A DNA stretch of 64,000 bases from AR5 sp041497115 (GCA_041497115.1 JBGQFW010000009.1:9684-73683); one strand, 5' to 3'; positions 18,415 through 28,379 are shown, numbered from the stretch's first letter. Translations and numbers: made by a program. Notes: generated by a model not told the origin, from the letters alone.

Positions 18415-21400
18415 ATGGCAGCCGAGGCTTCCTCACACAACGTACCGCTTGAAGCATTTGTAGCAAGGCTGCTCCAAGGCATCAGCCGCAGCCCACTCCT
18501 CAAGGCTTTTCCGACGAAGGCAATTAGTCGAATCGATCTGAATCGGCTGAGGCTTTGTGACGAGGGCACCCCAGAAGAACTCGTGAGAGCCGTAGTCGGC
18601 AGTGACGGGGGCTTGCGCGTAGTATTCCGCTCCTTCTCCGAGGCCGGCCGTATCGGAGACGAGAGCAGGGCGCTGTTCTCGGCTCTCAAGTCAAAGCTTC
18701 AGCGAGAAGCCAATCTAGTGTTTCGTGAGACAGGCCTGAGGACGTTGTGGCTCGCTTACCCGGTGTTATTTGTTCCGTCCCCTTACGATGACCGGAGCGA
18801 TTTTCTGCTTGCCCCGCTCTTCTTGTGGCCGTTGCAGATTGTGGCGACTGGCATGCCTGAGGGAGAGTTGATTCTCGCGCGCGACCCAGCTGGTGGAGGA
18901 CCTCGTTTCAACCGGGCCGCAATGCAATGGATCCGCCGGAACCTCGACTTCGAGCCCGCGGAACCCAGCGCAAGCGATGTTCGAGAAATCGACTCTCTCG
19001 AGACGTTGCGGGCCTTGTGTAGCACGGTGTCCCACAGTTTCCGACCCTCCATAGAGGCTGGTCTAAGCGGGCGCCTGTCGCCTATTCCCAACAAGGGAGA
19101 CCTTGCGACATCCACGGTTCCGGCGCTCCTGAATAGTGGTCTGATTGGGCTCATCCAGTGGGAAAACCAGGAACTGCTCCGTGATCTCGAAGTTTTAGTG
19201 CCACTGGAAGGCCTTGGGGGGGCAGCGACCGGCCTTCTTCGGACACCAGAACGTCGCGCTGAGACACAGCGTCCCAATCCCACAGAAGAAGACCGTTATC
19301 TCGTCACAGATACCGACGCGTCACAAGAGCGCGCGGTATGGATGGCCCGAGGCGCCGAAGGGGTGGTGGTGCACGGTCCACCTGGAACTGGGAAGTCGCA
19401 GGTCATAGTCAACATAATCGCCGACTGCCTTGCGCACGGTCAGACCGTTCTTGTGGTCTGCCAAAAGAAAGCTGCACTCGATGTCGTAGCGTCTCGGCTT
19501 CGAGCAGTCGGTCTCGAGGACACGTTCCTCCAGGTGGATGATCCCGAGGGTGATCGACGACGCGTTATCGAGACGATCAAAGCTCAAACGAAACCCAATA
19601 CTGCAGATACTGACGTGTTGCGACAAGGTCTAGCGACAAAGATTCGGCAGTTAGAGGGAGAGCTGGAGTCCTATCGTCATGCACTCTTCGATGTCCGTAG
19701 CAAACATGGACTCAGCTACCGTCGTGTCGTGGCGCGAATGACTCTACTCCAGGCGCGATGTGCTGGCGCACTACCGTCAGCCAAGCTCAGCGAATTGGTT
19801 GAGCATCATGACTACCAAGGCGTTCAACGGCTGTCACAACTGTTTGGGGACATACAGCAAATCTTCGATGACGCGCGGCCTACCGAGAATCCATGGATCT
19901 CTGCCCGAGAGGGCGTGACCGGGGATCCTTACGAACGAGAGGCTATAGGCCGTGACTTCGAACGACTCGAACCGCTCGCAAAAGAAGTGGATCGCGTCAT
20001 AGGATCACAGAGCTATCAGTTTGAGGGTCAGTGCGACAAGATTGCCCGAGCTCTGGAGGGTCTTAGGTCGCACTTACCGTTTCTCCAATCCTACTTGCGG
20101 GCAAATAGCCCCGGTCATCAGCTTCGTTCCGATACGATGTTTTCCGACGTTTTCTTGACCGAGGTATCTACAGCAATTCCCGATTTAGTGCGCTGGCACA
20201 ACAGTTGGGCCCGATTGTTTGTTCCTGCATTTCGCCGGGCGAAGAAGAGAGTCGTAGCGCTACATCGGCAGTATCCGTGGCTTATGAGGGGCGATGCCAA
20301 TAAACGACTGGTCGGCACGATCGCTTCGGCGGCGGGTGCCGGAGCTTTTCTTCGCAAGGCGGACTCGCTCGGGACATGGCTCCAGCCCGTAGCGGTGAAG
20401 AAGATGGAATCTGACGTTCGGGCGGCACGGCCGATTTCGGAAGGGTTTCGCGGACTCGTTGAATGGCTGCCGCGGCTCCCAAGGCTGGTGCAGTATCAGG
20501 CGATGGTGCAAGGCCTCAGTGCGTCGGAGCGCATCGTCTTACAGGAATTGACCCAAGAGACGAAGGGACACTGGCCGGAGCTGGTCGAACTGGCGGCTTT
20601 GCGTGTATGGGCCTCAAGGGCCGAACGGGAAACGCCAATTCTTCGCTCGATGTCCCGGGAGCTCTACGAAGCCCGAAGGAAGGAATTGAAGGAGGGATTA
20701 GATTCAAAGCGCGAGTTGGAAGCAAAATCAATTCTTGCCCGATGGGCGGAGAAGTGGACCCGGGCTGATCTTCGATGGCGTTCGGGCTTGACTGTCCGCG
20801 GACGCACATCCAGACGACTTCGTGAGATCGTGGATCTCTGGGGCGCCCAGGGCTTATTCGTTCTACGTCCTTGTTGGCTTGTCAATCCCGGAACAGCCAG
20901 CCAGATCTTTCCGCTGAAGGCACAACTGTTCGACGTAGTCGTATTCGACGAGGCGTCTCAGTGCCCACCGGAATATGCAGTTCCCGCGTTGTACCGTGGC
21001 GGGCGAGCTGTCGTCGCGGGGGATGCGAAACAGCTTCCGCCGACTCTCTTTTTCAAGAGCACATTCGATTTCAGCGACGATGAAGAAGAAGCCAGCGAAG
21101 AAGAACGCGACACTATTGAGGCCGCCGAGAAACGTCATGAGTTGGCAGTCTCTACCGGCGCGGATGACTTATTGGCCCTGGCGCAGGCCCGACTGCCAGA
21201 GGCATATCTTGGAGTGCACTATCGGTCGAGAGATCCTCATCTGATCCTGTTTTCCAACGCGGCGTTCTATGGAAATCGTCTTGACACGCCTCGGCCGGCG
21301 CGCTCGGTAGTTGAGGGGAACCTGCCGGCGTTGTCACTCGTGCACGTGAACGGCACATATTCGAAGGCGCGGACGAACCATAAAGAGGCGGAGGCCGTCG

Positions 21401-22872
21401 TTGACTACGTGCGGGATATCTGGGCGAACAGGGGCCGGCCCCCGACCATCGGGGTCGTAACGTTCAACGAGCCTCAGCAACAAACCATTCTTGATCGGCT
21501 CGATGACTTGGCTAGGCGGGACCGACAGTTTGGGGCGATGTACGAACGAGAGCGAACTCGCAAAGATCAGGGACAGGATGTCGGGTTTTTTGTGAAGAAT
21601 CTCGAGGCTGTGCAGGGTGATGAACGGGACGTAATGGTCTTCTCGACAACATATGCTCATCGCGAAGACCGAGTATTCAGCCGTGCGTTCCTGGGACCGC
21701 TAAACCGAGAAGGGGGCGAGCGACGCCTTAATGTTGCGATCACGCGGGCAAAGCTATGGATTCGAATCTTCACATCGCTGCCGATAGAGAGCATCGCAGA
21801 AGCCCGGACGCCAGGAGCAGTGCCGGCGGGTAACGCGCTGGGGCGGTGGATGCTTCAACTGTATTTGATGTATGCGGAGGCGGTCACTCGGGGTGAGGCT
21901 GACACCGCCATTGCGATCCTGGAGCAGGCGCTGCGGCTCGGGGGCCAGGCAGGCTCTGACCGGGAGGTGCCGGGAGTCGAGGAATCCGAGTTTGAAGTTG
22001 AAGTCGGGGACCGTATTCGCACAGGACTTGGATACCGGGTCGATCCGCAAGTCGGATCCGGCGCCTTCAGAATCGACCTCGCAGTTCGGCATCCGGAGGA
22101 TGAATCGTGTTACGTCCTCGGCGTGGAATGCGATGGCAAGGCGTATCATTCCGCGCCAGCCGCGCGCGCATACGATCTGTGGCGCCAGCACATCCTTGAG
22201 GATCGAGGGTGGCGCATTCACAGGGTGTGGTCGACCTCTTGGAGGCAGGACCCCAATGCCGAGGTCGCCAGGATAGCGGATGCCATTCGGCACGCGATGA
22301 GTTCAGGAGCACGGCCGCCCTCGGCACAGAGCGTGGCTGATCATCGCGAGGAACGTAGTGACCCCACGAGTTCTATAGATAGTGTCCCTGAGACCGCCCT
22401 CGCGCCTGACGTCCAGTCGCAGCGACCGGGGTCGAGCGTTTTGGCCGACGGTAGTCCAATCGAACAGGGGTCAGCTTCCGAGCCGAGTAGTCTCGTGCGC
22501 ATTGGGAAGCCCCCGCGGGGACAAACGCCGAATCGCGGAGAAGGAGATGTGCTTAATAGAGCAATCTCCGATCGCCTCACGGCGAATGCGTGGAATTGCC
22601 TGCGCTGCAGAGGCAAGATGCGGCTGTGGGTGGGACGTCACGGACCGTATCTAGAGTGTGTTACTACATCGTGTAAGCGCACCATCTCGATAGAGACTCC
22701 GATCCTGCTTAGTGTGTTGGAAGACCTTGGAGTCCAGTGCCCCTCCTGCAATCGGCCGATGCGACCTGCGAAAGGACCTTATGGACCGTTCGTCGGCTGT
22801 TCCGGATCTCCCGCCTGTGCGGGACGAGTCTCGTGGCGCGACTTAAGAGATCAGTTTCGAAAGGGCGGATGA
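18415..22872 (+). CDS. Large SF1 helicase with MTES_1575-like nuclease and topoisomerase-type zinc ribbons
   Basis: A 1485-residue multidomain protein. The N-terminal ~300 residues match no function I can name but sit where DUF4011 lies in similar helicases. A UPF1/Dna2-like SF1 helicase follows: Walker A GPPGTGKS at 321-328, a long helical insertion, motif II DEAS at 845-848, motif III GDAKQLPP at 869-876, then VQGDERDVM and RRLNVAITRAKL. Next is a Vsr-like PD-(D/E)XK nuclease of the MTES_1575 type (D1221 in RIDLAV; E1238, D1240 and K1242 in GVECDGKAYH; WRIHRVWST). The end carries two C4 zinc ribbons (from CLRC at 1395; CPSC then CSGSPAC). ATG follows AGAGAG. GC content drops sharply here (30 of 60 bases in 20161-20220), suggesting transfer. 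A defence role is plausible but unproven. Confidence 0.88.
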   Translation: MAAEASSHNVPLEAFVARLLQGISRSPLLKAFPTKAISRIDLNRLRLCDEGTPEELVRAVVGSDGGLRVVFRSFSEAGRIGDESRALFSALKSKLQREANLVFRETGLRTLWLAYPVLFVPSPYDDRSDFLLAPLFLWPLQIVATGMPEGELILARDPAGGGPRFNRAAMQWIRRNLDFEPAEPSASDVREIDSLETLRALCSTVSHSFRPSIEAGLSGRLSPIPNKGDLATSTVPALLNSGLIGLIQWENQELLRDLEVLVPLEGLGGAATGLLRTPERRAETQRPNPTEEDRYLVTDTDASQERAVWMARGAEGVVVHGPPGTGKSQVIVNIIADCLAHGQTVLVVCQKKAALDVVASRLRAVGLEDTFLQVDDPEGDRRRVIETIKAQTKPNTADTDVLRQGLATKIRQLEGELESYRHALFDVRSKHGLSYRRVVARMTLLQARCAGALPSAKLSELVEHHDYQGVQRLSQLFGDIQQIFDDARPTENPWISAREGVTGDPYEREAIGRDFERLEPLAKEVDRVIGSQSYQFEGQCDKIARALEGLRSHLPFLQSYLRANSPGHQLRSDTMFSDVFLTEVSTAIPDLVRWHNSWARLFVPAFRRAKKRVVALHRQYPWLMRGDANKRLVGTIASAAGAGAFLRKADSLGTWLQPVAVKKMESDVRAARPISEGFRGLVEWLPRLPRLVQYQAMVQGLSASERIVLQELTQETKGHWPELVELAALRVWASRAERETPILRSMSRELYEARRKELKEGLDSKRELEAKSILARWAEKWTRADLRWRSGLTVRGRTSRRLREIVDLWGAQGLFVLRPCWLVNPGTASQIFPLKAQLFDVVVFDEASQCPPEYAVPALYRGGRAVVAGDAKQLPPTLFFKSTFDFSDDEEEASEEERDTIEAAEKRHELAVSTGADDLLALAQARLPEAYLGVHYRSRDPHLILFSNAAFYGNRLDTPRPARSVVEGNLPALSLVHVNGTYSKARTNHKEAEAVVDYVRDIWANRGRPPTIGVVTFNEPQQQTILDRLDDLARRDRQFGAMYERERTRKDQGQDVGFFVKNLEAVQGDERDVMVFSTTYAHREDRVFSRAFLGPLNREGGERRLNVAITRAKLWIRIFTSLPIESIAEARTPGAVPAGNALGRWMLQLYLMYAEAVTRGEADTAIAILEQALRLGGQAGSDREVPGVEESEFEVEVGDRIRTGLGYRVDPQVGSGAFRIDLAVRHPEDESCYVLGVECDGKAYHSAPAARAYDLWRQHILEDRGWRIHRVWSTSWRQDPNAEVARIADAIRHAMSSGARPPSAQSVADHREERSDPTSSIDSVPETALAPDVQSQRPGSSVLADGSPIEQGSASEPSSLVRIGKPPRGQTPNRGEGDVLNRAISDRLTANAWNCLRCRGKMRLWVGRHGPYLECVTTSCKRTISIETPILLSVLEDLGVQCPSCNRPMRPAKGPYGPFVGCSGSPACAGRVSWRDLRDQFRKGG

Positions 22873-22890
22873 CCGACGTGTCTGGCGAAA

Positions 22891-23772
22891 CTAGAGGCGC
22901 GGGCGGACGTCGCGGGCGACGCGCTCGTAGGTGGAGGTCATCTCGGCGAGGTCGCGCATGCGGGACTCGAGGATGACGTGGGCGACGCCGAGATCGCGGA
23001 GCGCGCGAAGCTCGGCCACCAGCTCGTCCGAGGTCTTCCGGGCGGCGACGCCCACGCGCGCGCTGATCGTCAGCGTGGCGGGGTCGCGCCCGGCCCGGGC
23101 GCACGCCGTCTTGAGATCGGCGAGACCGTGGGCGAGCGCCGCGGGGGTCGGAAACGCGGCGTGCCAGCCGTCGCCCAGCGTGGCGACGCGCTGCAGCGCG
23201 CGCTCGGTGTGGCCGCCGATCCAGATCGGGATGGTGCCGGCGGCGGGCTGCGGCCGGCAGCCGAGCGCCTCGAACGAGAAGAACCGGCCCTTGAAGGTCA
23301 CCCGCTCCTCGCGCCAGCACGCGCGCATCACGCGGATCGCCTCGTCGCTCCACGCGCCGCGCTGCGCGTAGGGGACGCCGAGCAGCTCGATCTCCTCGCG
23401 CATCCACCCCACGCCGGCGCCGAGGATCACCCGGCCGGGGGCCAGGTGATCCACCGTCGCCAGCATCTTGGCGGTCAGCACGGGGTGGCGGTGGGGCAGC
23501 ACGAGCACGCTGGTGCCCAGCCGGATCCGACTGGTGATACCGGCCACCAGCGCCATCACCGCCAGCGGCTCCAGAAAATCGGTGGACGGCGAGAGCGGGA
23601 AGTCGCCCGTCGCGTTGTAGGGGTAGCGCGAGCGGATCTCCCACGGGATGACGACGTGGTCGCTCACCCACAGCGAGTCGTAGCCGAGCGACTCGGCCCG
23701 CCGCGCGAACAGGGTCAGCGCCTCCCGCGTCGCCGCCGGCCCGTAGACCGGCAGGTGGCAGCCGATCTCCAC
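22891..23772 (-). CDS. LLM-class F420-dependent oxidoreductase
   Basis: Luciferase-like TIM-barrel oxidoreductase, 293 residues, probably using F420 or FMN. It begins MEIGCHLPVYGPAATREAL and contains SLWVSDHVVIP, SRIRLGTSVLVLPHRHPVLTAKMLATVDHL and the glycine-rich GRVILGAGVGWMREEIELLG, all characteristic of the F420-dependent subgroup. The start is a GTG whose last base overlaps the stop codon of the upstream AMP ligase, so the two are co-translated. The 3' end is 19 bases from the end of the convergent helicase gene. Substrate unknown. Confidence 0.88.
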   Translation of the reverse strand: MEIGCHLPVYGPAATREALTLFARRAESLGYDSLWVSDHVVIPWEIRSRYPYNATGDFPLSPSTDFLEPLAVMALVAGITSRIRLGTSVLVLPHRHPVLTAKMLATVDHLAPGRVILGAGVGWMREEIELLGVPYAQRGAWSDEAIRVMRACWREERVTFKGRFFSFEALGCRPQPAAGTIPIWIGGHTERALQRVATLGDGWHAAFPTPAALAHGLADLKTACARAGRDPATLTISARVGVAARKTSDELVAELRALRDLGVAHVILESRMRDLAEMTSTYERVARDVRPRL

Positions 23773-25382
23773 TACGCGTGCACCATGCGCTCGGCCAGCT
23801 CGCCGGCCTGGATCATCTGCACGAGGCGCGAGCGCTGGATCTTGCCGCTCGACGTCTTGGGGATCGTGCTGCTGCGCACCAGCAGCACCCGGGACGGCCG
23901 GTGGCCGCGGCTCCGGTACACGCGGCTGACGATCTCGCGCACGAGCTCGTGGTATTCCTGCTCGCCGGCCGTCTCGCTGCGCACCTCGGCCACCACGTGC
24001 AGCCGCTGGCTGCCGGTGCGCTCGCTGTCCACGCCGACCGCCGCCGAGTAGCGCACGCCGGGGACGTGGTCCACGACCTCCTCGATGTCGGCGGGCAGGA
24101 TGTTCTCGCCGCCCAGGATGATGAGGTCCTTGATGCGGCCGGTGATGAACAGGAACCCCTCGGCGTCCACGAAGCCGAGGTCACCGGTGCGCAGCCAGCC
24201 GTCCGCGCTCAGCACGCCGGCCGTCGCGGCGGGGTTGTTGTAGTACCCCTGCATCACCCCCGGGCTCTTCACGCAGACCTCGCCCTCGACACCGGCCGGC
24301 AGCAGGGCGGCGCCGGCGCCGTCCTCGCCGGCCGGCTCGACGACGCGCACGGAGACGCCGCGGCACGGCCGGCCCACCGACACGAAGCGGCCGGAGCCGT
24401 CCACGCGCAGCGCGGTCGCCCGCGGCCAGATCGCCACCGCCAGCGTCGCCTCGGCGAGGCCGTAGCACGGGCAGATCACCCGCTCGACGCCGAAGTGGCG
24501 CTCGAAGGCGTCGATCGTGGAGGTCCGCACCGGCTCGGCGCCGGAGAGGGCGGCCTTGAGGTGGGTGAGGTCGAGGTCGGCGGTGTCGCGCACGTGGCGC
24601 ACGCAGTTGCGGTAGCCGAAGTCGGGGGACACCGTGAACGTGGCCTTCACCTTCGTGATCAGCTCCAGCCACTGGCGCGGGTTGCGCAGGTCGGGCGGCA
24701 GCAGCCACAGCGGCGTGGCGGTGAGCGGCGGCGTGAACGTGCAGCCGATGAGCCCCATGTCGTGATAGAGCGGCAGCCACGACACCACGCGGTCCTCGAC
24801 GTTGATCCCGGCCCCCTCCGACATGAACTTGCAGGTCTCGGTGACGTTGCGGTGGCTCAACATGACGCCGCGGGGGTGGCCGGTGCTGCCCGAGGTGTAC
24901 TGGATGAACGCGAGGTCTTCCGGCGCCGCCTCCCGGTCGCGCGGCGGCGCGCCGTCGGCATCGAGCTCGTTGGGCTCGAGGATCATCCGCACGTTGGGGG
25001 CGAGCGCGACGCTCTGGTCCACGCCGGGCCGGAACCAGCCGACCGTGGCCACCGCCACCGCCTCCGAGTCGCGGAAGACGTTGCCGGTCGCCTCCACGCC
25101 GAGCGTCGGATAGAGCGGCACCGGCACCGCGCCCAGGCGCACGCAGCCGAAGAACGTGTAGAAGAACTCCGCGCAGGTCGGATAGATCAGGCAGACCTTG
25201 TCACCCGGGCGCACGCCGGCGCGGGCCAGCCCCGCCGCGTAGCGCCCGCTCTGCTCCCACTGCCGCCGATACGTCACCGTCTCGTCGTACACCTCGAAAT
25301 ATTGCAAGTTCGGTGAGCGCTCGGCCCGCCGGCGCATCATCTCGCCGAGCGTGGCAGCGTCGCGGGGCTCGAGGTCGGCCAT
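23772..25382 (-). CDS. Fatty-acyl-AMP ligase (FAAL-like) / acyl-CoA synthetase
   Basis: ANL-superfamily enzyme, 536 residues from the ATG at 25382. P-loop YTSGSTGHPRGVMLSH, then LPLYHDMGLIG and YGLAEATLAV, both hallmarks of fatty-acyl-AMP ligases, then WLRTGDLGF and a C-terminal PKTSSGKIQRSRL with the catalytic lysine. FAALs make acyl adenylates for transfer to acyl carrier proteins rather than CoA; no carrier protein is adjacent, so the acceptor is open. The reading frame stays open upstream, but the N-terminal MADLEPRDAATLGEMMRRRAE and the M28 gene boundary fix the start. It is co-translated with the LLM oxidoreductase. Confidence 0.85.
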   Translation of the reverse strand: MADLEPRDAATLGEMMRRRAERSPNLQYFEVYDETVTYRRQWEQSGRYAAGLARAGVRPGDKVCLIYPTCAEFFYTFFGCVRLGAVPVPLYPTLGVEATGNVFRDSEAVAVATVGWFRPGVDQSVALAPNVRMILEPNELDADGAPPRDREAAPEDLAFIQYTSGSTGHPRGVMLSHRNVTETCKFMSEGAGINVEDRVVSWLPLYHDMGLIGCTFTPPLTATPLWLLPPDLRNPRQWLELITKVKATFTVSPDFGYRNCVRHVRDTADLDLTHLKAALSGAEPVRTSTIDAFERHFGVERVICPCYGLAEATLAVAIWPRATALRVDGSGRFVSVGRPCRGVSVRVVEPAGEDGAGAALLPAGVEGEVCVKSPGVMQGYYNNPAATAGVLSADGWLRTGDLGFVDAEGFLFITGRIKDLIILGGENILPADIEEVVDHVPGVRYSAAVGVDSERTGSQRLHVVAEVRSETAGEQEYHELVREIVSRVYRSRGHRPSRVLLVRSSTIPKTSSGKIQRSRLVQMIQAGELAERMVHA

Positions 25383-25393
25383 CGCCCGTCCTC

Positions 25394-27124
25394 TCAGGGG
25401 CGCGCGCCGAGCGTGGCCCGCGTGTCGTGGTCCACGCCGTCGCGCAGGTAGATTACGTGGACGTCGTCGCCGGGCCGCCGCTCGCGCAGCGCGCGCAGCA
25501 GGTCCTCGAAGTTGTTCATCGGCCGGTCGGCGAAGCGGACCAGCACGTCGCCCTCCCGGAGGCCGGCGCGGGCGGCCGCGCTGCCCGTCACCACCTGGGT
25601 CAGGCGGAGCCCGTCGGACTCGGCGCCGTCGCCGCCCACGCCGAAGAACGGGCGGGTGCCGCCCACGGCGTGCTCGGCCGGCGGCTCCTGCGCGGGGCGC
25701 TGCAGCGCCACGAACGCCGGGCGGGCTCCGGCGGCCAGCCGCTCGGCGAGGCGCGCGCCCACCGCGGCGACGCGGGCCATCCCGGACGCGTCGATCTTGT
25801 CGGGAGTGTCGGTGGGACGGTGATAGTCGGCGTGCTCGCCGGTGTGGAAGAACACCACCGGAGCGCCGCCGTCGTAGAAGCGCGCGTGGTCCGACGGACC
25901 CCACGGCGAGTCGCGCAGCGTGGCGGTGACGCCCGCCGCGCGCAGCGCCTCGACGACGGCCTCGCGCAGCCCCTGGCCGCTCGCCACGCCGCCGATCATC
26001 AGCGTGCCGCCGTGCAGGCGGCCGACCATGTCGAAGTTCAGCATCGCCGCGGTGCGGCCGAGCGCCACCGTGGGCTCGCGCACGTAGTGGCCGGAGCCGA
26101 CGAGCCCGCTCTCCTCGGCGCCGAAGAGGGCGAAGACCAGCGTGCGGTCGCGCGGCCCGGCGGAGGCGAACGCGCGGGCGAGGCCGAGCACGAGCGCGCT
26201 GCCGGAGGCGTTGTCGTCGGCGCCCGGATAGACGACCCCACCCATCACCCCGAGGTGGTCGTAGTGGGCGCCCAGCACGACGGCTTCGTCGGCGAGCGCG
26301 GGATCGGCGCCGGGCAGCACGCCGACCACGTTGACGGCGGCGCGCTCGGCGGTCTCCAGCGCCACGCGGATCTCCGCGCGGGCGGCGGCGGCCACGAACG
26401 AGGCGGGCGCGCGGCGCTCGGCGATTCGCGCGACGAGCCCCGCCGTGGTGACGCCGGCGGGCGCCAGGAGCACGTCGGCGGCGGCGGGCGTGAGGCTGCC
26501 GGAGACGATGCGCACGCCGGCGGCGGTGGCGGCGAGGGAGGGCAGGCGGTCGCCGACGATCAGCAGGGCGCGGGCGCCGGCGCGGCGCGCCGCGATCAGC
26601 TTCTCGAGGCGGGAGGCGGGGACGCCGGCCAGATGCGGGGGCGCGCCCTCCAGCGCCAGCGCGACCCGGTCGCGCGCGTCCACCCCCGCCCAGTCGTCCC
26701 AGCCGGCCTCGGGCGCGCTCACGCCGTACCCGACGAAGGCGAGCTCGCCCTCCACCCGCTCGCGGAGCGAGCCGCCGTGCGGCGTCCAGTCGCGATCGAG
26801 GTCGAGCGCGCGCCCGTTGACTGCCAGCGCAGTGCCGGGGGCGATCCGGGTGACGGTCGTCACCCGGAACGACTGGAAGAACGAGTCGTGCTCACCGCCG
26901 GGGCGCAGCCCGGCGGCGCGCAGCCAGCCCGCGATGCGGTCGCCCGCCAGGTCGCCGCCCGCGGTGCCCGAGCGGCGGCCGTCCATGCCGGGGCCGGTGA
27001 GGACCTCCACGGTCGCGCGCAGCTCGGCCTCGCCGGGAGGGACGACCGCGGGCCGCGCCAGGGCGGGCGCGGAGGCGAGGACCAGCAGCAGGACGACGAG
27101 GAGACGCGGGTGCCGCCCGATCAC
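25394..27124 (-). CDS. Secreted M28-family zinc aminopeptidase with PDZ domain
   Basis: Exported metallopeptidase, 576 residues. A signal peptide (hydrophobic LLVVLLLVLASAPALA) is followed by a PA-like insert, then the M28 zinc site: GAHYDHLG, GADDNASG, EESG, NFDMVG and HTGEHADYHRPTDT. A C-terminal PDZ domain (residues about 470-570, FFGVGGDGAESDGLRL to GLREGDVLVRFADRPMNNFEDLL) probably helps substrate docking. The start is a GTG with TAAGAT six bases upstream, consistent with a leaderless transcript; there is no ribosome site. It lies 11 bases upstream of the FAAL gene and could head that operon. Confidence 0.9.
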   Translation of the reverse strand: MIGRHPRLLVVLLLVLASAPALARPAVVPPGEAELRATVEVLTGPGMDGRRSGTAGGDLAGDRIAGWLRAAGLRPGGEHDSFFQSFRVTTVTRIAPGTALAVNGRALDLDRDWTPHGGSLRERVEGELAFVGYGVSAPEAGWDDWAGVDARDRVALALEGAPPHLAGVPASRLEKLIAARRAGARALLIVGDRLPSLAATAAGVRIVSGSLTPAAADVLLAPAGVTTAGLVARIAERRAPASFVAAAARAEIRVALETAERAAVNVVGVLPGADPALADEAVVLGAHYDHLGVMGGVVYPGADDNASGSALVLGLARAFASAGPRDRTLVFALFGAEESGLVGSGHYVREPTVALGRTAAMLNFDMVGRLHGGTLMIGGVASGQGLREAVVEALRAAGVTATLRDSPWGPSDHARFYDGGAPVVFFHTGEHADYHRPTDTPDKIDASGMARVAAVGARLAERLAAGARPAFVALQRPAQEPPAEHAVGGTRPFFGVGGDGAESDGLRLTQVVTGSAAARAGLREGDVLVRFADRPMNNFEDLLRALRERRPGDDVHVIYLRDGVDHDTRATLGARP

Positions 27125-27128
27125 CCGC

Positions 27129-27605
27129 CTATCTTAGCGCGACATGGACCCTCGCCACGCGGCCGCCCGTCATCGCGACGAGCTCGGCCGGCGCCAGGCG
27201 GAAGACCGTGTTGGGGTGGCCGGCCGCCGCCCAGATCGCGTCCCACTGCAGGAGGTGCTCGTCGATCAGCGTCACGATCGGCTTGACGTGGCCGACCGGC
27301 GCCACGCCGCCGATGGCGAAGCCGGTCTCGGCCCGCACGAAGTCGGCGTCGGCGCGCTCGAGCGGCTCGCCGACGAGCACGGCCACCAGCGGCTCATCCA
27401 CGCGATGGGCGCCGCTGGTGATGACGAGGAGCGCGCGCCCCGAGTCGCGCAGGCGGAACACGAGCGACTTCGCGATCTGATCCACGCGGCAGCCGACCGC
27501 CCGGGCGGCGTCGGCGGCGGTGCGGGCGGAGAGGCCGAGGTCCACCACCTCGTGGCCCCCGCCGAGGGCCCGGAGCGCGTCCTGCACGCGGCGGACGGTG
27601 GCCAC
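27129..27605 (-). CDS. YbaK/EbsC family aminoacyl-tRNA deacylase-like protein
   Basis: A 158-residue single-domain protein of the YbaK/ProX family, whose members hydrolyse misacylated tRNAs such as Cys-tRNA(Pro). Family landmarks: RTAADAARAVGCRVDQIAKSLVFR with the conserved lysine K46, then FAIGGVAPVGH and a final Thr/Ala-rich strand. It starts at a GTG one base before the PIG-L stop region, so the two minus-strand genes are adjacent and probably co-transcribed. Its 3' end overlaps the promoter region of the M28 gene. Confidence 0.88.
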   Translation of the reverse strand: MATVRRVQDALRALGGGHEVVDLGLSARTAADAARAVGCRVDQIAKSLVFRLRDSGRALLVITSGAHRVDEPLVAVLVGEPLERADADFVRAETGFAIGGVAPVGHVKPIVTLIDEHLLQWDAIWAAAGHPNTVFRLAPAELVAMTGGRVARVHVALR

Positions 27606-27606
27606 G

Positions 27607-28305
27607 TCAGAACGGCAGGATGATGTGGTCGAACGCCTCCGCGTAGGCGTAGCCCTTGCTCTTGCCGAGCTCGGCCGAGCGCTGGCGCACGCGCTCCTGC
27701 ACGGAGGCGAAGTCGCGGAACTGGCTGGCGTGGCAGGCCAGCGCGCGGAGCTTGAGGTCGATGACGTCGGAGATGTCCACGACCATCTGGGGCTCGTGCC
27801 ACTGCATCACGTACACCTCGCGGACCCGGTGCGGCTCGAACTCCGGCAGCAGCTCGGGGAACGCCATGTGATCGCGGGCGAGCGGATACACGCAGTCGAG
27901 CGCCACGCCGCCGACGATGCGGTGATCGCGGTGCGAGAACCCGAGATTGTAGGTGCGGGTGGGGCTCTGGCAGACGACCAGGTCCGGCCGCCACCGGCGG
28001 ATCTGGCGGGCGACGTCGCGGCGCACGTCGCGCGTGTCCTCGACCTCGCAGTCGGGGTAGCCGAGGAACTCCACGCGTGCGACCCCCAGCGTGCGCGCGG
28101 CGTTGCGCTGCTCGTCGGCCCGGATGGCGGCCAGCCGCTCGGGGGTCATCGCGCGGTCGCCCGACCCCTTGTCGCCGTTGGTGACGATGACGTAGGTGAC
28201 CTCGCAGCCGTCCTTGACGAGCGTGGCGATGGTGCCGCCGGCGCCGAACTCCGAGTCGTCGGGATGCGCGGTCACCACCATCACGCGCTGGATCTTGTCG
28301 GCCAT
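27607..28305 (-). CDS. PIG-L family deacetylase
   Basis: Zinc-dependent N-acetylglucosaminyl deacetylase-like (LmbE/PIG-L) protein, 232 residues. The metal and catalytic motif AHPDDSEFGAGG lies near residue 13, and a second metal histidine sits in the SHRDHRIVGG segment. The ATG at 28305 is supported by GAGAGGAG upstream. The reading frame is open further upstream, but that part would run through the divergent promoter region. Family members deacetylate amino sugars, for instance in mycothiol or lipid-sugar pathways; the substrate here is unknown. It is divergent from the small membrane gene at 28394. Confidence 0.9.
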   Translation of the reverse strand: MADKIQRVMVVTAHPDDSEFGAGGTIATLVKDGCEVTYVIVTNGDKGSGDRAMTPERLAAIRADEQRNAARTLGVARVEFLGYPDCEVEDTRDVRRDVARQIRRWRPDLVVCQSPTRTYNLGFSHRDHRIVGGVALDCVYPLARDHMAFPELLPEFEPHRVREVYVMQWHEPQMVVDISDVIDLKLRALACHASQFRDFASVQERVRQRSAELGKSKGYAYAEAFDHIILPF

Positions 28306-28379
28306 GAATGCTCCTCTCGCCGGAGACTGCCCTTGAGACGCCGCGACCCAGCATACCGATTCACCGGCCGCCGGCGCGC

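Noticed and set aside
18415..22872. Prophage or integrative element around the helicase
   Set aside because: No integrase, tRNA, flanking direct repeat or phage gene is visible; the atypical composition is confined to one gene.
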